Positions 31,140 through 40,604 of a stretch of DNA of 64,000 nt are shown here, piece after piece. Under the pieces are notes generated by a model. That model saw only the letters and a program-made list of their open reading frames with translations. It was not told the origin of the DNA and searched no databases. Origin of the DNA: Halioglobus sp. (GTDB taxonomy: Bacteria; Pseudomonadota; Gammaproteobacteria; Pseudomonadales; Halieaceae); contig PABK01000009.1 of the NCBI GenBank assembly GCA_002699145.1, positions 1 to 64,000 on the forward strand, written 5' to 3'. Position numbers and translations under genes: made by a program. Position 1 is the stretch's first letter, and the number at the start of each line of letters is the position of its first letter.

Positions 31140-31688
31140 TCAATGAACCACTCGATCAAGAATCGCCTTCATAGAATCAATCGGCCAAATACAGTCTTTT
31201 TGCCCTTTGACTTTGCAGGGCCGTTCCGACAGCCAGGCGGAAGTGCTATAGGGAAGGAGTTCGCCGACGTCCATGTCTTCGTACCATAGTTGATGCTCTA
31301 CATCGGCAGCCAGTTGGTTGAGCGTTCCCATGACAGAGCGGTCCATGGGGTGATCGAACTGTAACGGCTCTATAGAGTGCGCTGCCCGGGTAATCGTGTC
31401 TTTTGGCATGCCTGTCCTCATCAAGGTATTCATGAGCAAGTCCTCAAAGTGCCAATCCAGAGAGGCGAAATCTGGCTTTTTCAAACACGGAATTATTAAT
31501 GCGAAGCGGCTGTAGTTGTGGACAAACAACACACACTGGCGGCGCTGAAGTGTTATCAAATGAGCGTGCCAGCCATTCAGTGGATTTTTTGGTAAAGGCG
31601 GCTTTGCGGGGCGATCTGCGGGTAACGCATCATTTTCCCCCAACGGTAATTTGCTCCTGAGTTTCTTTGTTGCATACACCCTGATCAC
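31140..31688 (-). CDS. DUF6933-like hypothetical protein
   Basis: A 182-residue soluble protein. The opening MIRVYATKKLRSKLPLG and the segment WHAHLITLQRRQCVLFVHNYS resemble the DUF6933 family, whose function is not known. No catalytic motif, signal peptide or membrane segment is apparent. Codon use is less GC-biased than in neighbouring core genes. It lies 11 bases downstream of the antitoxin gene on the same strand and may share its transcript. Confidence 0.7.
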   Translation of the reverse strand: MIRVYATKKLRSKLPLGENDALPADRPAKPPLPKNPLNGWHAHLITLQRRQCVLFVHNYSRFALIIPCLKKPDFASLDWHFEDLLMNTLMRTGMPKDTITRAAHSIEPLQFDHPMDRSVMGTLNQLAADVEHQLWYEDMDVGELLPYSTSAWLSERPCKVKGQKDCIWPIDSMKAILDRVVH

Positions 31689-31699
31689 TGGATTGAGTT

Positions 31700-31999
31700 T
31701 CAGGCCCGCAGAGCCTGTAGAGCGTGCTCCGGGTCGGCTTCAACGATTTTCAGGAGTGAGCGCGCCGCCCCTGTCGGATGCCGCCGCCCCTGCTCCCAGT
31801 TTTCAACGGTGCGCCTGCTGACGCCCAGGATCATCGCGAATTTGTCCTGTGACACGCCAAGGCGTTCACGAATCGCTTTCACCTCGGGATCGGGAAACTC
31901 AAACTTTCTGGAAGCCCTTTTCTTCCCTTTCGCGATGTCATCCATTTGCCTGACGCTTTTCAGCAATTCATCAAATGATTCTTTGTCCACGGTTACCAC
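31700..31999 (-). CDS. HTH antitoxin, NadS/HigA type
   Basis: A 99-residue DNA-binding protein. The N-terminus (ESFDELLKSVRQMDDIAKG) matches NadS-type antitoxins, and an XRE helix-turn-helix follows in AIRERLGVSQDKFAMILGVSRRTVENWEQGRR. It should neutralise the RelE/HigB-type toxin encoded just upstream and repress the operon. The start is GTG at 31999, overlapping the toxin stop by 7 bases; toxin-first order is typical of higBA loci. Confidence 0.88.
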   Translation of the reverse strand: MVTVDKESFDELLKSVRQMDDIAKGKKRASRKFEFPDPEVKAIRERLGVSQDKFAMILGVSRRTVENWEQGRRHPTGAARSLLKIVEADPEHALQALRA

Positions 32000-32304
32000 C
32001 TCTCGACTATTACCCTGAGCTGTTTCAGTTGATCCGGGGTCAGGTTGTCCTGCCTCCCTTTGGGATAAACGTACAGCATATAAATCTGTTCATCGCGGAC
32101 TACCCAGTAGTAGATAGCCCTCACGCCGCCACTTTTACCCTTGCCTTCGAAACTCCAACGAATTTTCCGCAACCCGCCGGAGCCCTTGATCAGGTCTCCA
32201 ACATCCGGGCGCGTCAGTAACACCTCCTGAAGGGCCCGGTAATCTTCATCGCTCATCAGCTCCTTGATGAGCCGGGTAAAAGTCGGAGTCTCTATGATGA
32301 CCAT
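31993..32304 (-). CDS. RelE/HigB-type toxin
   Basis: A 103-residue protein of the RelE/ParE superfamily, probably a ribosome-dependent mRNA endonuclease. MVIIETPTFTRLIKELMSD, the basic strand IRWSFEGKGKSGGVRAIYYW and YMLYVYPKGRQDNLTPDQL are characteristic of HigB2-like toxins paired with NadS antitoxins. Basic residues of the middle strands would contact RNA. Toxin activity is inferred from family and from the adjacent antitoxin. Confidence 0.88.
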   Translation of the reverse strand: MVIIETPTFTRLIKELMSDEDYRALQEVLLTRPDVGDLIKGSGGLRKIRWSFEGKGKSGGVRAIYYWVVRDEQIYMLYVYPKGRQDNLTPDQLKQLRVIVERW

Positions 32305-32371
32305 ACCGGCGGATTATACGCCATTGGCGTATGTGCGTCAGGTGGATTCACAGCGTATTTTATGGCTCCCC

Positions 32372-32437
32372 GCTATACACTTTTGAGCACGGAATTCTGC
32401 AAAAAGGGCCAAAAAACTGTATACCAAAGTGTATACT
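32372..32437 (-). promoter_or_regulatory. Candidate operator/promoter of the toxin-antitoxin operon
   Basis: TATACACT at 32374-32381 and its reverse complement AGTGTATA at 32428-32435 form a spaced inverted repeat, and TGTATAC occurs twice, at 32418-32424 and 32430-32436. They lie 70-130 bases upstream of the toxin start codon, where an autoregulatory antitoxin would bind. Assignment is by position and symmetry only. Confidence 0.45.
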
Positions 32438-32486
32438 AGCGTCGCAACATATTGATTATTATGAATAATATTGTTCGATACGGGTC

Positions 32487-32544
32487 TTGAAAATCCCTGT
32501 GTCGGCAACCTGCGCGGTCCGGTTTATTCTGTCTCTGGGCACCA
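32487..32544 (+). other. Right attachment-like repeat (damaged tRNA-Phe 3' half)
   Basis: TTGAAAATCCCTGTGTCGGCA (one mismatch to the tRNA anticodon arm) is followed by an unrelated 18-base stretch replacing GTTCG, then by the exact 19-base 3' end ATTCTGTCTCTGGGCACCA. There is no 5' half, so it cannot fold into a tRNA. It is read as the attR-side duplicate left by integration. Confidence 0.75.
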
Positions 32545-32564
32545 ATTACCGTCGCTTCCCTCAC

Positions 32565-32713
32565 ACATATGTCTAACACTTTCATTTTTATCGACATCTT
32601 CTTAACATATGTCGCAACTGCCGACAGGCCAAGACAATCTGTCGATAGAATAGATTTTAATATACACATTTGAAGCATATGTCGATCGGATCGACATAAC
32701 AGCGATATATGTC
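32565..32713. promoter_or_regulatory. Cluster of TATGTCGA-type motifs with a 21-bp palindrome
   Basis: Within 150 bases lie ACATATGTC (32565 and 32605), ATCGACAT (32590), CTGTCGAT (32639), ATATATGTC (32705) and a perfect palindrome at 32678-32698 with 10-base arms TATGTCGATC. The motif repeats in both orientations with spacings of about 30-70 bases. It looks like an operator array or an iteron-type origin element. Bases 32545-32975 otherwise hold no convincing gene. Confidence 0.6.
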
Positions 32714-32975
32714 TGGACACCTGGCGCCCCGTTCGGGAACGCCTCCACAAGCCGCGAGCACACCACAACGCCTTCGCAACGCCAGTCGCCGCACGGGCCT
32801 GCGCTTTACCGTTGTTTACAAAACTAAACCTCATCGGGCTTGGTTAACTCCGGCGCAATTTGCATAGTCGTCACAGCCCGCTGCAGCGCAGAGGCGCTGC
32901 CAATGTTGCGAGACGCAACGGCCGCAGACGTGAGGGCACAATTGTCGCCAAATCAAACTTCCCGGGAGAACCCAT

Positions 32976-33410
32976 ATGTTGCGCCCCCTCACCAACCTCT
33001 CACTGGCCCTTGCCGTTGCGCTTGGCAGCGCCTGCGCCAGCAAACAGCCGCGACCCGAGCCCACCACCTTCTTCAGCACCAGCATTACCGAGGACGGCGG
33101 CAAGTTCTTCGTCTACCGCGTGGAATTGCCCGAGCGCGAGGAGCGCGCAGGGCGCGGTGGCACACGCCAGGGCGGGGACAGGGGCCGGCGCGGCGGCCCG
33201 CCGGGCCAGCAACAGGGCCGCGATGCTGTGCAGCGCGACGACGATGCCCTCAAGCAGCAGGTCGACCGCCTGATTGCCGAGAACCGCTTCTGCCGCGATG
33301 GCTATTTCGTCCTGGACCAGTACTCAGGAGCCGGTGGCAAATCGCTGCGCGGGGAATGTCGCGAGGGGGCGAGCCCCGAAGACCGCATTCGCTTTCCCAA
33401 CCCGGTGTAG
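32976..33410 (+). CDS. Small exported protein, possibly a lipoprotein
   Basis: A 144-residue product with an N-terminal signal sequence ending LALAVALGSACASKQP. A cysteine follows the hydrophobic core, but the position normally occupied by Leu in a lipobox is Gly, so lipidation is uncertain. The middle is low-complexity and rich in R, G and Q; the C-terminal 50 residues contain two cysteines (FCRDGYFVLDQY, LRGECREG) that may pair. GGGAG precedes the ATG. No family recognised. It is the first gene beyond the tRNA-Phe island. Confidence 0.7.
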   Translation: MLRPLTNLSLALAVALGSACASKQPRPEPTTFFSTSITEDGGKFFVYRVELPEREERAGRGGTRQGGDRGRRGGPPGQQQGRDAVQRDDDALKQQVDRLIAENRFCRDGYFVLDQYSGAGGKSLRGECREGASPEDRIRFPNPV

Positions 33411-33444
33411 CGCGGCGCGCCCGCCTGCCCATGCCGGCGGGCGG

Positions 33445-34773
33445 TTACAAATTCGCGACGAAGAGAAAGTCGTAGCCCCACCAGATGAACAGGCTGCAGA
33501 TCAGCAGCGTCAATAACATTGCCGGTGTGCCCTTGCGTATCCATAATCCCGGTGTGATCGCCAGCTCAGGCCTGCCCGACTCCCGCGCCAGCCGCTCCGA
33601 AATTGTGACGATGTACACGTTGGCCGTGGAACCGATGTGTGAACCGTTACCGCCCATGCCGACCCCGAGGGCGAGGGACCACCAGATGACACTGACGTTG
33701 ACCCCCTCGTTCTGCAGCCCGACCAGCACCGGTATCATCGCCGCGGTGAAAGGGATGTTGTCTATCATCGCGGACATGATGGCGGCGATCCACAGTACGG
33801 TGATCGCGGCGGCCAGCGGGTGCTCGACGATGAGCGGTTGGAAGGTGTCGCCGATCATTGTCAGCAGCCCAGACTGCTCGACACCGCCGATGACCATGAA
33901 CAGCGAGATGAAGAAGATCAACAGCGGCGTTTCCAGGTGCGCAGTGACCGCCTCCAGTTCTATCTGGCGGCTGATGAACAACAGCACGGTGAGGCTCGCC
34001 GCGGCGACCAGCCAGGGTTCCCAGCCGATACGGTGGTGTACGACGAACAATACCACCATCACCCCCAGCACCAGCAAAGAGCGGTACCACAGGCTCTTGT
34101 TCCTGAAATCGGCGACCGTGGTGAATTCCTGTTGCGGCGTGACCGCCAGTTCATTCCTGAACAGGTACTTCATCGCCAGGAGAATACCCAGCCACGCCAG
34201 GACGACCGGCGGCGCCATGTGCAGAAAGAACGTGTTGAAGTCGATACCCGCGGCCGAGCCGATCATCAGGTTGGGCGGGTCACCGACCAGGGTCGCCACA
34301 CCACCGGTATCCGACAACAGTGCGGCCGCGATCAGATAGGGGACCGGCGACACGCCCATTGTGCTGCAGATCAGGATGATCAATGGCCCGAAGATGATCA
34401 CCGTGGTGACATTGTCCAGTAACAGCGAAATCACGGTGACGGCTGTGCCCAGCAGCACGATCAGGCCGAACTGCGAACCGTCGGCGAGGCGGGCGAGGTA
34501 TTGGGCGAGGTGCTCGAAACCGCCGGTGGACATCATGATGGAAACGACGATCATCATGATCGCCAGCAGGAATACCACGTTCCAGTCCACGGCCTGCAGT
34601 GCCAGGTCAGGCGAATAGAAACCCAGAACCTGTCCCGCAACAATGATGGCGCCGGCCCCGGCCATGGCAAACTTGGCCCGCTCGATGCCGTGAAACTGTT
34701 CGGTGAAGATGCCGGCGAACGTCAGGACGAGAATAATCGCTGATACTGCCATGGGTGTCGTCATGCCGGGCAT
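33445..34773 (-). CDS. ArsB/NhaD-type ion transporter
   Basis: A 442-residue polytopic membrane protein of the ion-transporter superfamily (ArsB, NhaD, P-protein). About eleven hydrophobic segments are visible. Signature motifs include LLDNVTTVIIFGPL, LVGDPPNLMIGSAAG and, in the second half, MIDNIPFTAAMIPVL and GGNGSHIGSTANVYIV, the two inverted half-repeats. The ion cannot be called from sequence; sodium/proton exchange or anion transport are both possible. ATG at 34773 lies 20 bases after the DauA-like gene, indicating an operon. The frame remains open far upstream, but that extension is the shadow of the neighbouring gene. Confidence 0.88.
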   Translation of the reverse strand: MPGMTTPMAVSAIILVLTFAGIFTEQFHGIERAKFAMAGAGAIIVAGQVLGFYSPDLALQAVDWNVVFLLAIMMIVVSIMMSTGGFEHLAQYLARLADGSQFGLIVLLGTAVTVISLLLDNVTTVIIFGPLIILICSTMGVSPVPYLIAAALLSDTGGVATLVGDPPNLMIGSAAGIDFNTFFLHMAPPVVLAWLGILLAMKYLFRNELAVTPQQEFTTVADFRNKSLWYRSLLVLGVMVVLFVVHHRIGWEPWLVAAASLTVLLFISRQIELEAVTAHLETPLLIFFISLFMVIGGVEQSGLLTMIGDTFQPLIVEHPLAAAITVLWIAAIMSAMIDNIPFTAAMIPVLVGLQNEGVNVSVIWWSLALGVGMGGNGSHIGSTANVYIVTISERLARESGRPELAITPGLWIRKGTPAMLLTLLICSLFIWWGYDFLFVANL

Positions 34774-34793
34774 GGGCCTGCTCCTCGCAGTTG

Positions 34794-36569
34794 TCAGGTT
34801 CCCCGCAATTCTGTCACGTTCTTCCCGGCAGCGTCGTGTTCTCTTCGCTCGCCCGGGCCGCAGGCAGCCTCGATGTCGGCCAGCGCCGCTCCCAGGTCCG
34901 GGTAGGACCAGGCGATCGGGTCGTCGCCCTCCTCCCGCGCCCTGGCGAGAGTTTTCAGCGGCTGGAACTGCCAGTGCGCGTAGCGGATCGCCACGCCTTC
35001 GCGCTCGCAGGCATGCGCCAGCTTCTTCAGCGCCGCCAGGCCGCCGGCATCCAGGTAGGGCATGTCGCGCATATCCAGGATCACCCCCTGTAGCCCCTGG
35101 ATATGCTGGCTCAACTCGCCCAGGCAGCGGTCCGCCGCAGCAAAGAACAGCGGCCCGCGCAACGCGAATACCTTCCATCCCGACGGCAGCTTTGCGCCGG
35201 TCAGCACGGCGCGAACCTGAGCATCGCTGACCGTGGTGAGCGCCGCAATGTTCTTCATGAATAGCAACGAGGCAATCAGGACACCCGCCGTGATGGCGAT
35301 GACCATGTCGAACAGGATGGTCAGCGACAGGCAGATGAGGAACACCGCGATATCTCCCGCGGGCGCCTTCTTCAACAGCGCCCTGGCCTTGGGCGCCTCG
35401 CTCATGTTCCACGCGACGAACAACAGCAGCGCAGCCATGGCGGGCATGGGCAGGTAGGACAGGATCCGTGACAGGAACAGCAGTCCGGAAAGCACCACCA
35501 GCGCGTGTATCACGGTCGCTACAGGAGAACAGGCGCCCGACTTGAAGTTGACCGCCGAGCGCGCAATCGCCGCCGTGGCGCTGATGCCGCCAAAGAACGG
35601 CGTGATGATATTGGCCAGGCCCTGCCCCAGCAGTTCGCTGTTGGCGCTGTGCCGCTTGCCCGACATGCCGTCCAGCACCACCGCGCACAACAGCGACTCG
35701 ATGGCGCCCAGCATGGCGATGGCAAACGCCGCCGGCAGCAGTTCCGGCAATAGCGCGAGCAACTCCTCGGCGGACTGCTGGCCGGCAGTCCAGGGCAGCT
35801 GGAAGGAGGGCAGGGACGAGGGTACGCCCGCGCCCCGGGTCCCGTCCGGCAGCAGATAGCTGAAACGCGAACCGATGGTGTCCACTTCCAGCCCGTATCT
35901 GTTCAGCACCCAGCCCAGCAGGGACGCCAGCACCAGGGCCGGCAGGTGCGGCGGTACCCGGGTGCGTCCCGCCGGCCAGGCCAGCAATACCAGCAGGGTA
36001 AACACCGACAGGCCTACCGCCGGCCAGGAGGCGGCGTGCATGCCACCGCGTATGACAGCGAGTTTCTCCACGAGGCCATCCGGCAGCGGCCCCAGGTGCA
36101 GGCCGAGCAGGTCCGGCACCTGCAGCACCACGATGACCACGGCGATACCCCCGGTAAAGCCGAGTGTTACCGCCTCGGGAATATATTCGATGTAGCGCCC
36201 CAGGCGGGCGCGGGCCATGGCGACCAGGAGCACCCCGGATAGCACCGTACACAGGAGCAGCGCCGCCAGTCCGTGTTTTACCACCAGGGGCTGGAGAATG
36301 ATGACAAACGCCGCAGTCGGCCCGGTAACACTGTAGCGGCTGCCCCCGGCCACCCCGGCGATCACGCCGGCGAAGATCGCCGTGTACAGCCCGTGCTCGG
36401 GCTCCACGCCACTGGCGATGGCCAGCGCCATGGACAGCGGGATGGCGATCACGCCGACGGTGAGGCCGGCAATGACATCCCGGGTGAGCCCGCGCGGCCC
36501 GTAACCCTCCGCCATCACCTCGCGCAGGGCGTGGGCGAAACGCAATGAAAACAGGTGCTGCCTTGGCAT
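34794..36569 (-). CDS. dauA: SulP-family transporter, DauA-like
   Basis: A 591-residue SLC26/SulP carrier: about 12-14 membrane segments (to residue 440) and a C-terminal STAS domain with LDMRDMPYLDAGGLAALKKL. It follows E. coli DauA closely in recognisable blocks such as RDVIAGLTVGVIAIPLSMAL, GGSRYSVTGPTAAFV, LGAIESLLCAVVLDGMSG and FFGGISATAAIARSAVN, so C4-dicarboxylate (succinate/aspartate) uptake is the best guess; sulfate or bicarbonate remain possible. First gene of a pair with the ArsB/NhaD-type transporter. Confidence 0.85.
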   Translation of the reverse strand: MPRQHLFSLRFAHALREVMAEGYGPRGLTRDVIAGLTVGVIAIPLSMALAIASGVEPEHGLYTAIFAGVIAGVAGGSRYSVTGPTAAFVIILQPLVVKHGLAALLLCTVLSGVLLVAMARARLGRYIEYIPEAVTLGFTGGIAVVIVVLQVPDLLGLHLGPLPDGLVEKLAVIRGGMHAASWPAVGLSVFTLLVLLAWPAGRTRVPPHLPALVLASLLGWVLNRYGLEVDTIGSRFSYLLPDGTRGAGVPSSLPSFQLPWTAGQQSAEELLALLPELLPAAFAIAMLGAIESLLCAVVLDGMSGKRHSANSELLGQGLANIITPFFGGISATAAIARSAVNFKSGACSPVATVIHALVVLSGLLFLSRILSYLPMPAMAALLLFVAWNMSEAPKARALLKKAPAGDIAVFLICLSLTILFDMVIAITAGVLIASLLFMKNIAALTTVSDAQVRAVLTGAKLPSGWKVFALRGPLFFAAADRCLGELSQHIQGLQGVILDMRDMPYLDAGGLAALKKLAHACEREGVAIRYAHWQFQPLKTLARAREEGDDPIAWSYPDLGAALADIEAACGPGERREHDAAGKNVTELRGT

Positions 36570-36901
36570 AGGGCGACTGTCCGATTGTTGGCAGCAGGGT
36601 CGAACTGCGGGCCTTGCAACAGGTCAGCGACCGCGCGGGCACAGCGCCCGTGAGGGAGTTCTCTGGGTGAGCCGGCATTCCGGGGGATGCCTTCGACCGT
36701 ACTGCGCTGCCAGCGCTGCCCTGCGGCAGAACGCGAGCTTGCGGTTGAACTGTGACGTTAATTATATTCGTATTGAATGTTAATACAATGTTAATATCTC
36801 GCAGGAAAGACACGGCCATCGCCTGCCCGCGGCAGGCGCTGTAGCCATGGGCGCATGCCGCAACGGACAGAATTTTTTCCCGCAAACAAGGTCGCATATC
36901 C
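36570..36901. other. Intergenic region with AT-rich direct repeat
   Basis: This 332-base gap lies between two divergent genes and should hold both promoters. AATGTTAATA occurs twice, 11 bases apart, at 36776-36785 and 36787-36796, within an AT-rich island (36757-36798) unlike the surrounding GC-rich DNA. A regulator such as the adjacent ribbon-helix-helix-like protein could bind there. I see no gene in the gap. Confidence 0.5.
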
Positions 36902-37084
36902 ATGGAAAACCGAACCGCGAGACTCACGGTGCTCGTCGATCCAAAAAAGAAGGCTGAGTTCGAGAGACTTTGTGATTTGGAAGACCTGACCCCATCTCAG
37001 AAGATACGCCAGTTCATGCGTGACTACATCGAGGAGAAGATGGGGCCTGACTGGCAGGAAAAGGTGTTTAACGGCCAGGAGTGA
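36902..37084 (+). CDS. Small ribbon-helix-helix-like protein
   Basis: A 60-residue product. ARLTVLVDPKKKAEFERLC looks like the beta strand and first helix of a CopG/Arc-type ribbon-helix-helix fold, followed by LTPSQKIRQFMRDYIEEKM as the second helix. Such proteins are often autorepressors or antitoxins, but no toxin-like gene is adjacent. AAGG lies 10 bases before the ATG. Its position beside the AT-rich repeat suggests a local regulator; this is inference. Confidence 0.7.
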   Translation: MENRTARLTVLVDPKKKAEFERLCDLEDLTPSQKIRQFMRDYIEEKMGPDWQEKVFNGQE

Positions 37085-37118
37085 CGCCTGGCCAGGTCGC
37101 GTAGCGAGGAGTCCAGCG

Positions 37119-37424
37119 ATGCTCAATATGTTCAGCCCCGGCAGTTTCTACAACACCGGGGGACACTTTCTTTTTCTATGGGTGATCACGGCGCACGTCT
37201 GCCTGTTCGCGGACATATCGCCGCTGCAGAAGAAGAGCATGTGTGCCCTCAACTTCCTGCTGGCGGGAGTAATCGCGGCGGGCATTCCCGCGGCGCTCAC
37301 CAGCAGCGTGCAGTTTTCCACTCCCTATCTGGAACTGACGACGGGCGTGGGGCTGGCCGTCGCACTGGCGCTGGCGCTGAGCCTGGGCATACAGCGCGTG
37401 CTCGACATCGACGTGGAGTTCTAG
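37119..37424 (+). CDS. Small membrane protein, unknown
   Basis: A 101-residue protein with about three hydrophobic segments (near residues 10-27, 38-56 and 67-88). The chosen ATG at 37119 has GAGGAG 7 bases upstream; a longer frame upstream overlaps the ribbon-helix-helix-like gene and is arginine-rich, as shadows are. No family recognised. It lies 34 bases after the small regulator-like gene on the same strand. Confidence 0.65.
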   Translation: MLNMFSPGSFYNTGGHFLFLWVITAHVCLFADISPLQKKSMCALNFLLAGVIAAGIPAALTSSVQFSTPYLELTTGVGLAVALALALSLGIQRVLDIDVEF

Positions 37425-37497
37425 CGCCCGCGGCCTGCCGGTCCCGCATTTCCAGCCATGGCATATACTTCGGCAAGGCACCAGCGAGGCAATGCTC

Positions 37498-38514
37498 ATG
37501 AGGGTACTGGTCACCGGCGGCACCGGGTTTATTGGCATGCACACCTGTCATGCGCTGCTCGCGGCGGGCCACACGCTCAGGCTGTACGTACGCAACAGGG
37601 ACAAGGCGCGCGCTCTGTTCGGCGGCAGGGTTCGCTCTGTCGTGGTCGGCGACATCACCGACCGCGGCGCGATGAAAAAGGCGCTGCGTGGCTGTGACGC
37701 CGCGATACACCTGGCGGCCATGGTCTCTACCGGCAAGGAGGACGCGGCGCGCGTGCACGACACCAACGTCGCGGCCGCGGAAAACGTGCTGGGACAGGCG
37801 GCGGAGGCGGGGTGCAGCCGCATCATCCACGTCTCCAGCATCACGGCGATCTACAATCCGAAAGCGAAAAAGCTGGACCACGACTCGCCGCCGGGCACGG
37901 CGCAGCACAACGCCTACGGTAAATCGAAGGTGGCCTGCGAGAAGTTCGCGCGCGGCCTGCAGGACGCCGGCGCGCCGCTGCACATCACCTACCCGGCCAG
38001 CGTCATCGGCCCGGACTCGCCCAACCTGACCGAACCGCACCAGGGCATCATCGCCAACCTTTACGGCGTGGGGCTGAACATGCCCAGCGGCAACCAGTAC
38101 GTGGATGTGCGCGATGTCGCCGAGGCGCACAGGCGCCTGCTCACGCGCCGGCTGCGGCCGGGGCGCTATCCCCTGGGCGGCCACTACGTATCCTGGAAAG
38201 ATCTGTACGCCACCCTCGAGCGCCTGACCGGGCGCGACATGCTCATGCTGCCCGTGCCAGGCGCAACCATGCGCCTGCTCGGCCGCACCCTGGACGCCCT
38301 GAAGCCCATGGTGGAGACGGGCACACCGATCAACCGCGAGGCCATGCAGTACGCCACGCGCTGGGTGAAGCTGGACAACAGTCGGGCAGAACGGGATCTC
38401 AGGCTGAAGTTTCGCCCCGTCGAGGAGTCCCTGGTCGAGACCATCCGCTGGCTGGAACGCGAGAACTACATCACCCGCGGGCAGGCGGGGCTGCTGTCGC
38501 GGCACCAAACCTAG
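37498..38514 (+). CDS. NAD-dependent epimerase/reductase (extended SDR)
   Basis: A 338-residue Rossmann-fold enzyme. The nucleotide-binding motif TGGTGFIG is at the N-terminus, IHLAAMVSTG and VSSITAIY follow, and the catalytic Tyr-Lys pair is in NAYGKSK. Overall layout resembles dihydroflavonol-4-reductase-like or 3-beta-HSD-like extended SDRs; the substrate cannot be deduced. Of two nearby start codons, ATG at 37498 has GAGG 8 bases upstream. Confidence 0.88.
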   Translation: MRVLVTGGTGFIGMHTCHALLAAGHTLRLYVRNRDKARALFGGRVRSVVVGDITDRGAMKKALRGCDAAIHLAAMVSTGKEDAARVHDTNVAAAENVLGQAAEAGCSRIIHVSSITAIYNPKAKKLDHDSPPGTAQHNAYGKSKVACEKFARGLQDAGAPLHITYPASVIGPDSPNLTEPHQGIIANLYGVGLNMPSGNQYVDVRDVAEAHRRLLTRRLRPGRYPLGGHYVSWKDLYATLERLTGRDMLMLPVPGATMRLLGRTLDALKPMVETGTPINREAMQYATRWVKLDNSRAERDLRLKFRPVEESLVETIRWLERENYITRGQAGLLSRHQT

Positions 38515-38537
38515 CGCGGCGCGCACCCGGGAGGGGA

Positions 38538-38592
38538 TGGCGCCTTTTATGCATCTGGCGCTTTTTATGTATTCTGGCGCTTTTTATGTATA
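38538..38592 (+). repeat. Three tandem 18-19-bp repeats upstream of ectA
   Basis: TGGCGCCTTTTATGCATC, TGGCGCTTTTTATGTATTC and TGGCGCTTTTTATGTATA follow one another with periods of 18 and 19 bases. They begin about 170 bases before ectA in a locally AT-rich stretch. The sequence and position suit a regulator-binding array or a recent slippage duplication. Confidence 0.8.
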
Positions 38593-38642
38593 GAGCTAAA
38601 TACAGTTTTAGCGCCGACTATTAGCATAACTCCTTATTTACC

Positions 38643-38670
38643 TTGATTTTTTCGATCAGTCTGGTATTGT
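38643..38670 (+). promoter_or_regulatory. Candidate sigma-70 promoter of ectABC
   Basis: TTGATT and TATTGT are separated by 16 bases, about 40 bases before the ectA start. Two mismatches in the -10 box and short spacing suggest a regulated promoter. The tandem repeats lie about 50 bases upstream of its -35 box. Confidence 0.4.
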
Positions 38671-38706
38671 TCGCAACTCTTTTCCTTAGAGTTCTATGAA
38701 TTATTT

Positions 38707-40574
<1,868 letters not shown>

Positions 40575-40604
40575 GCTGCGCGCATCGATTCAGGAAGAGA
40601 AAAC

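Larger units (their letters stand above)
31119..32544. mobile_element. Small tRNA-Phe island (integration remnant)
   Basis: About 1.4 kb between intact tRNA-Phe and a damaged duplicate of its 3' half. Contents are a DUF6933-like gene and a type II toxin-antitoxin pair, all on the minus strand. Base composition looks visibly less GC-rich than the flanks. No integrase, transposase or replication gene is present, so it is either a decayed island or one mobilised in trans. Boundaries follow the tRNA-derived repeats and are inferred. Confidence 0.7.

Noticed and set aside
32487..32544. Second tRNA-Phe gene
   Set aside because: Only the 3' half is present and its T-arm is disrupted; no acceptor partner or D-arm exists.
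32436..32834. 132-codon open frame on the minus strand beside the att repeat
   Set aside because: It crosses the tRNA-derived repeat and the motif array, has no ribosome-binding site and no recognisable domain.
34774..36927. Upstream extension of the ArsB/NhaD-type frame to 1,160 codons
   Set aside because: The extension is out of frame with the DauA-like gene that occupies the same DNA; the real transporter starts at 34773.
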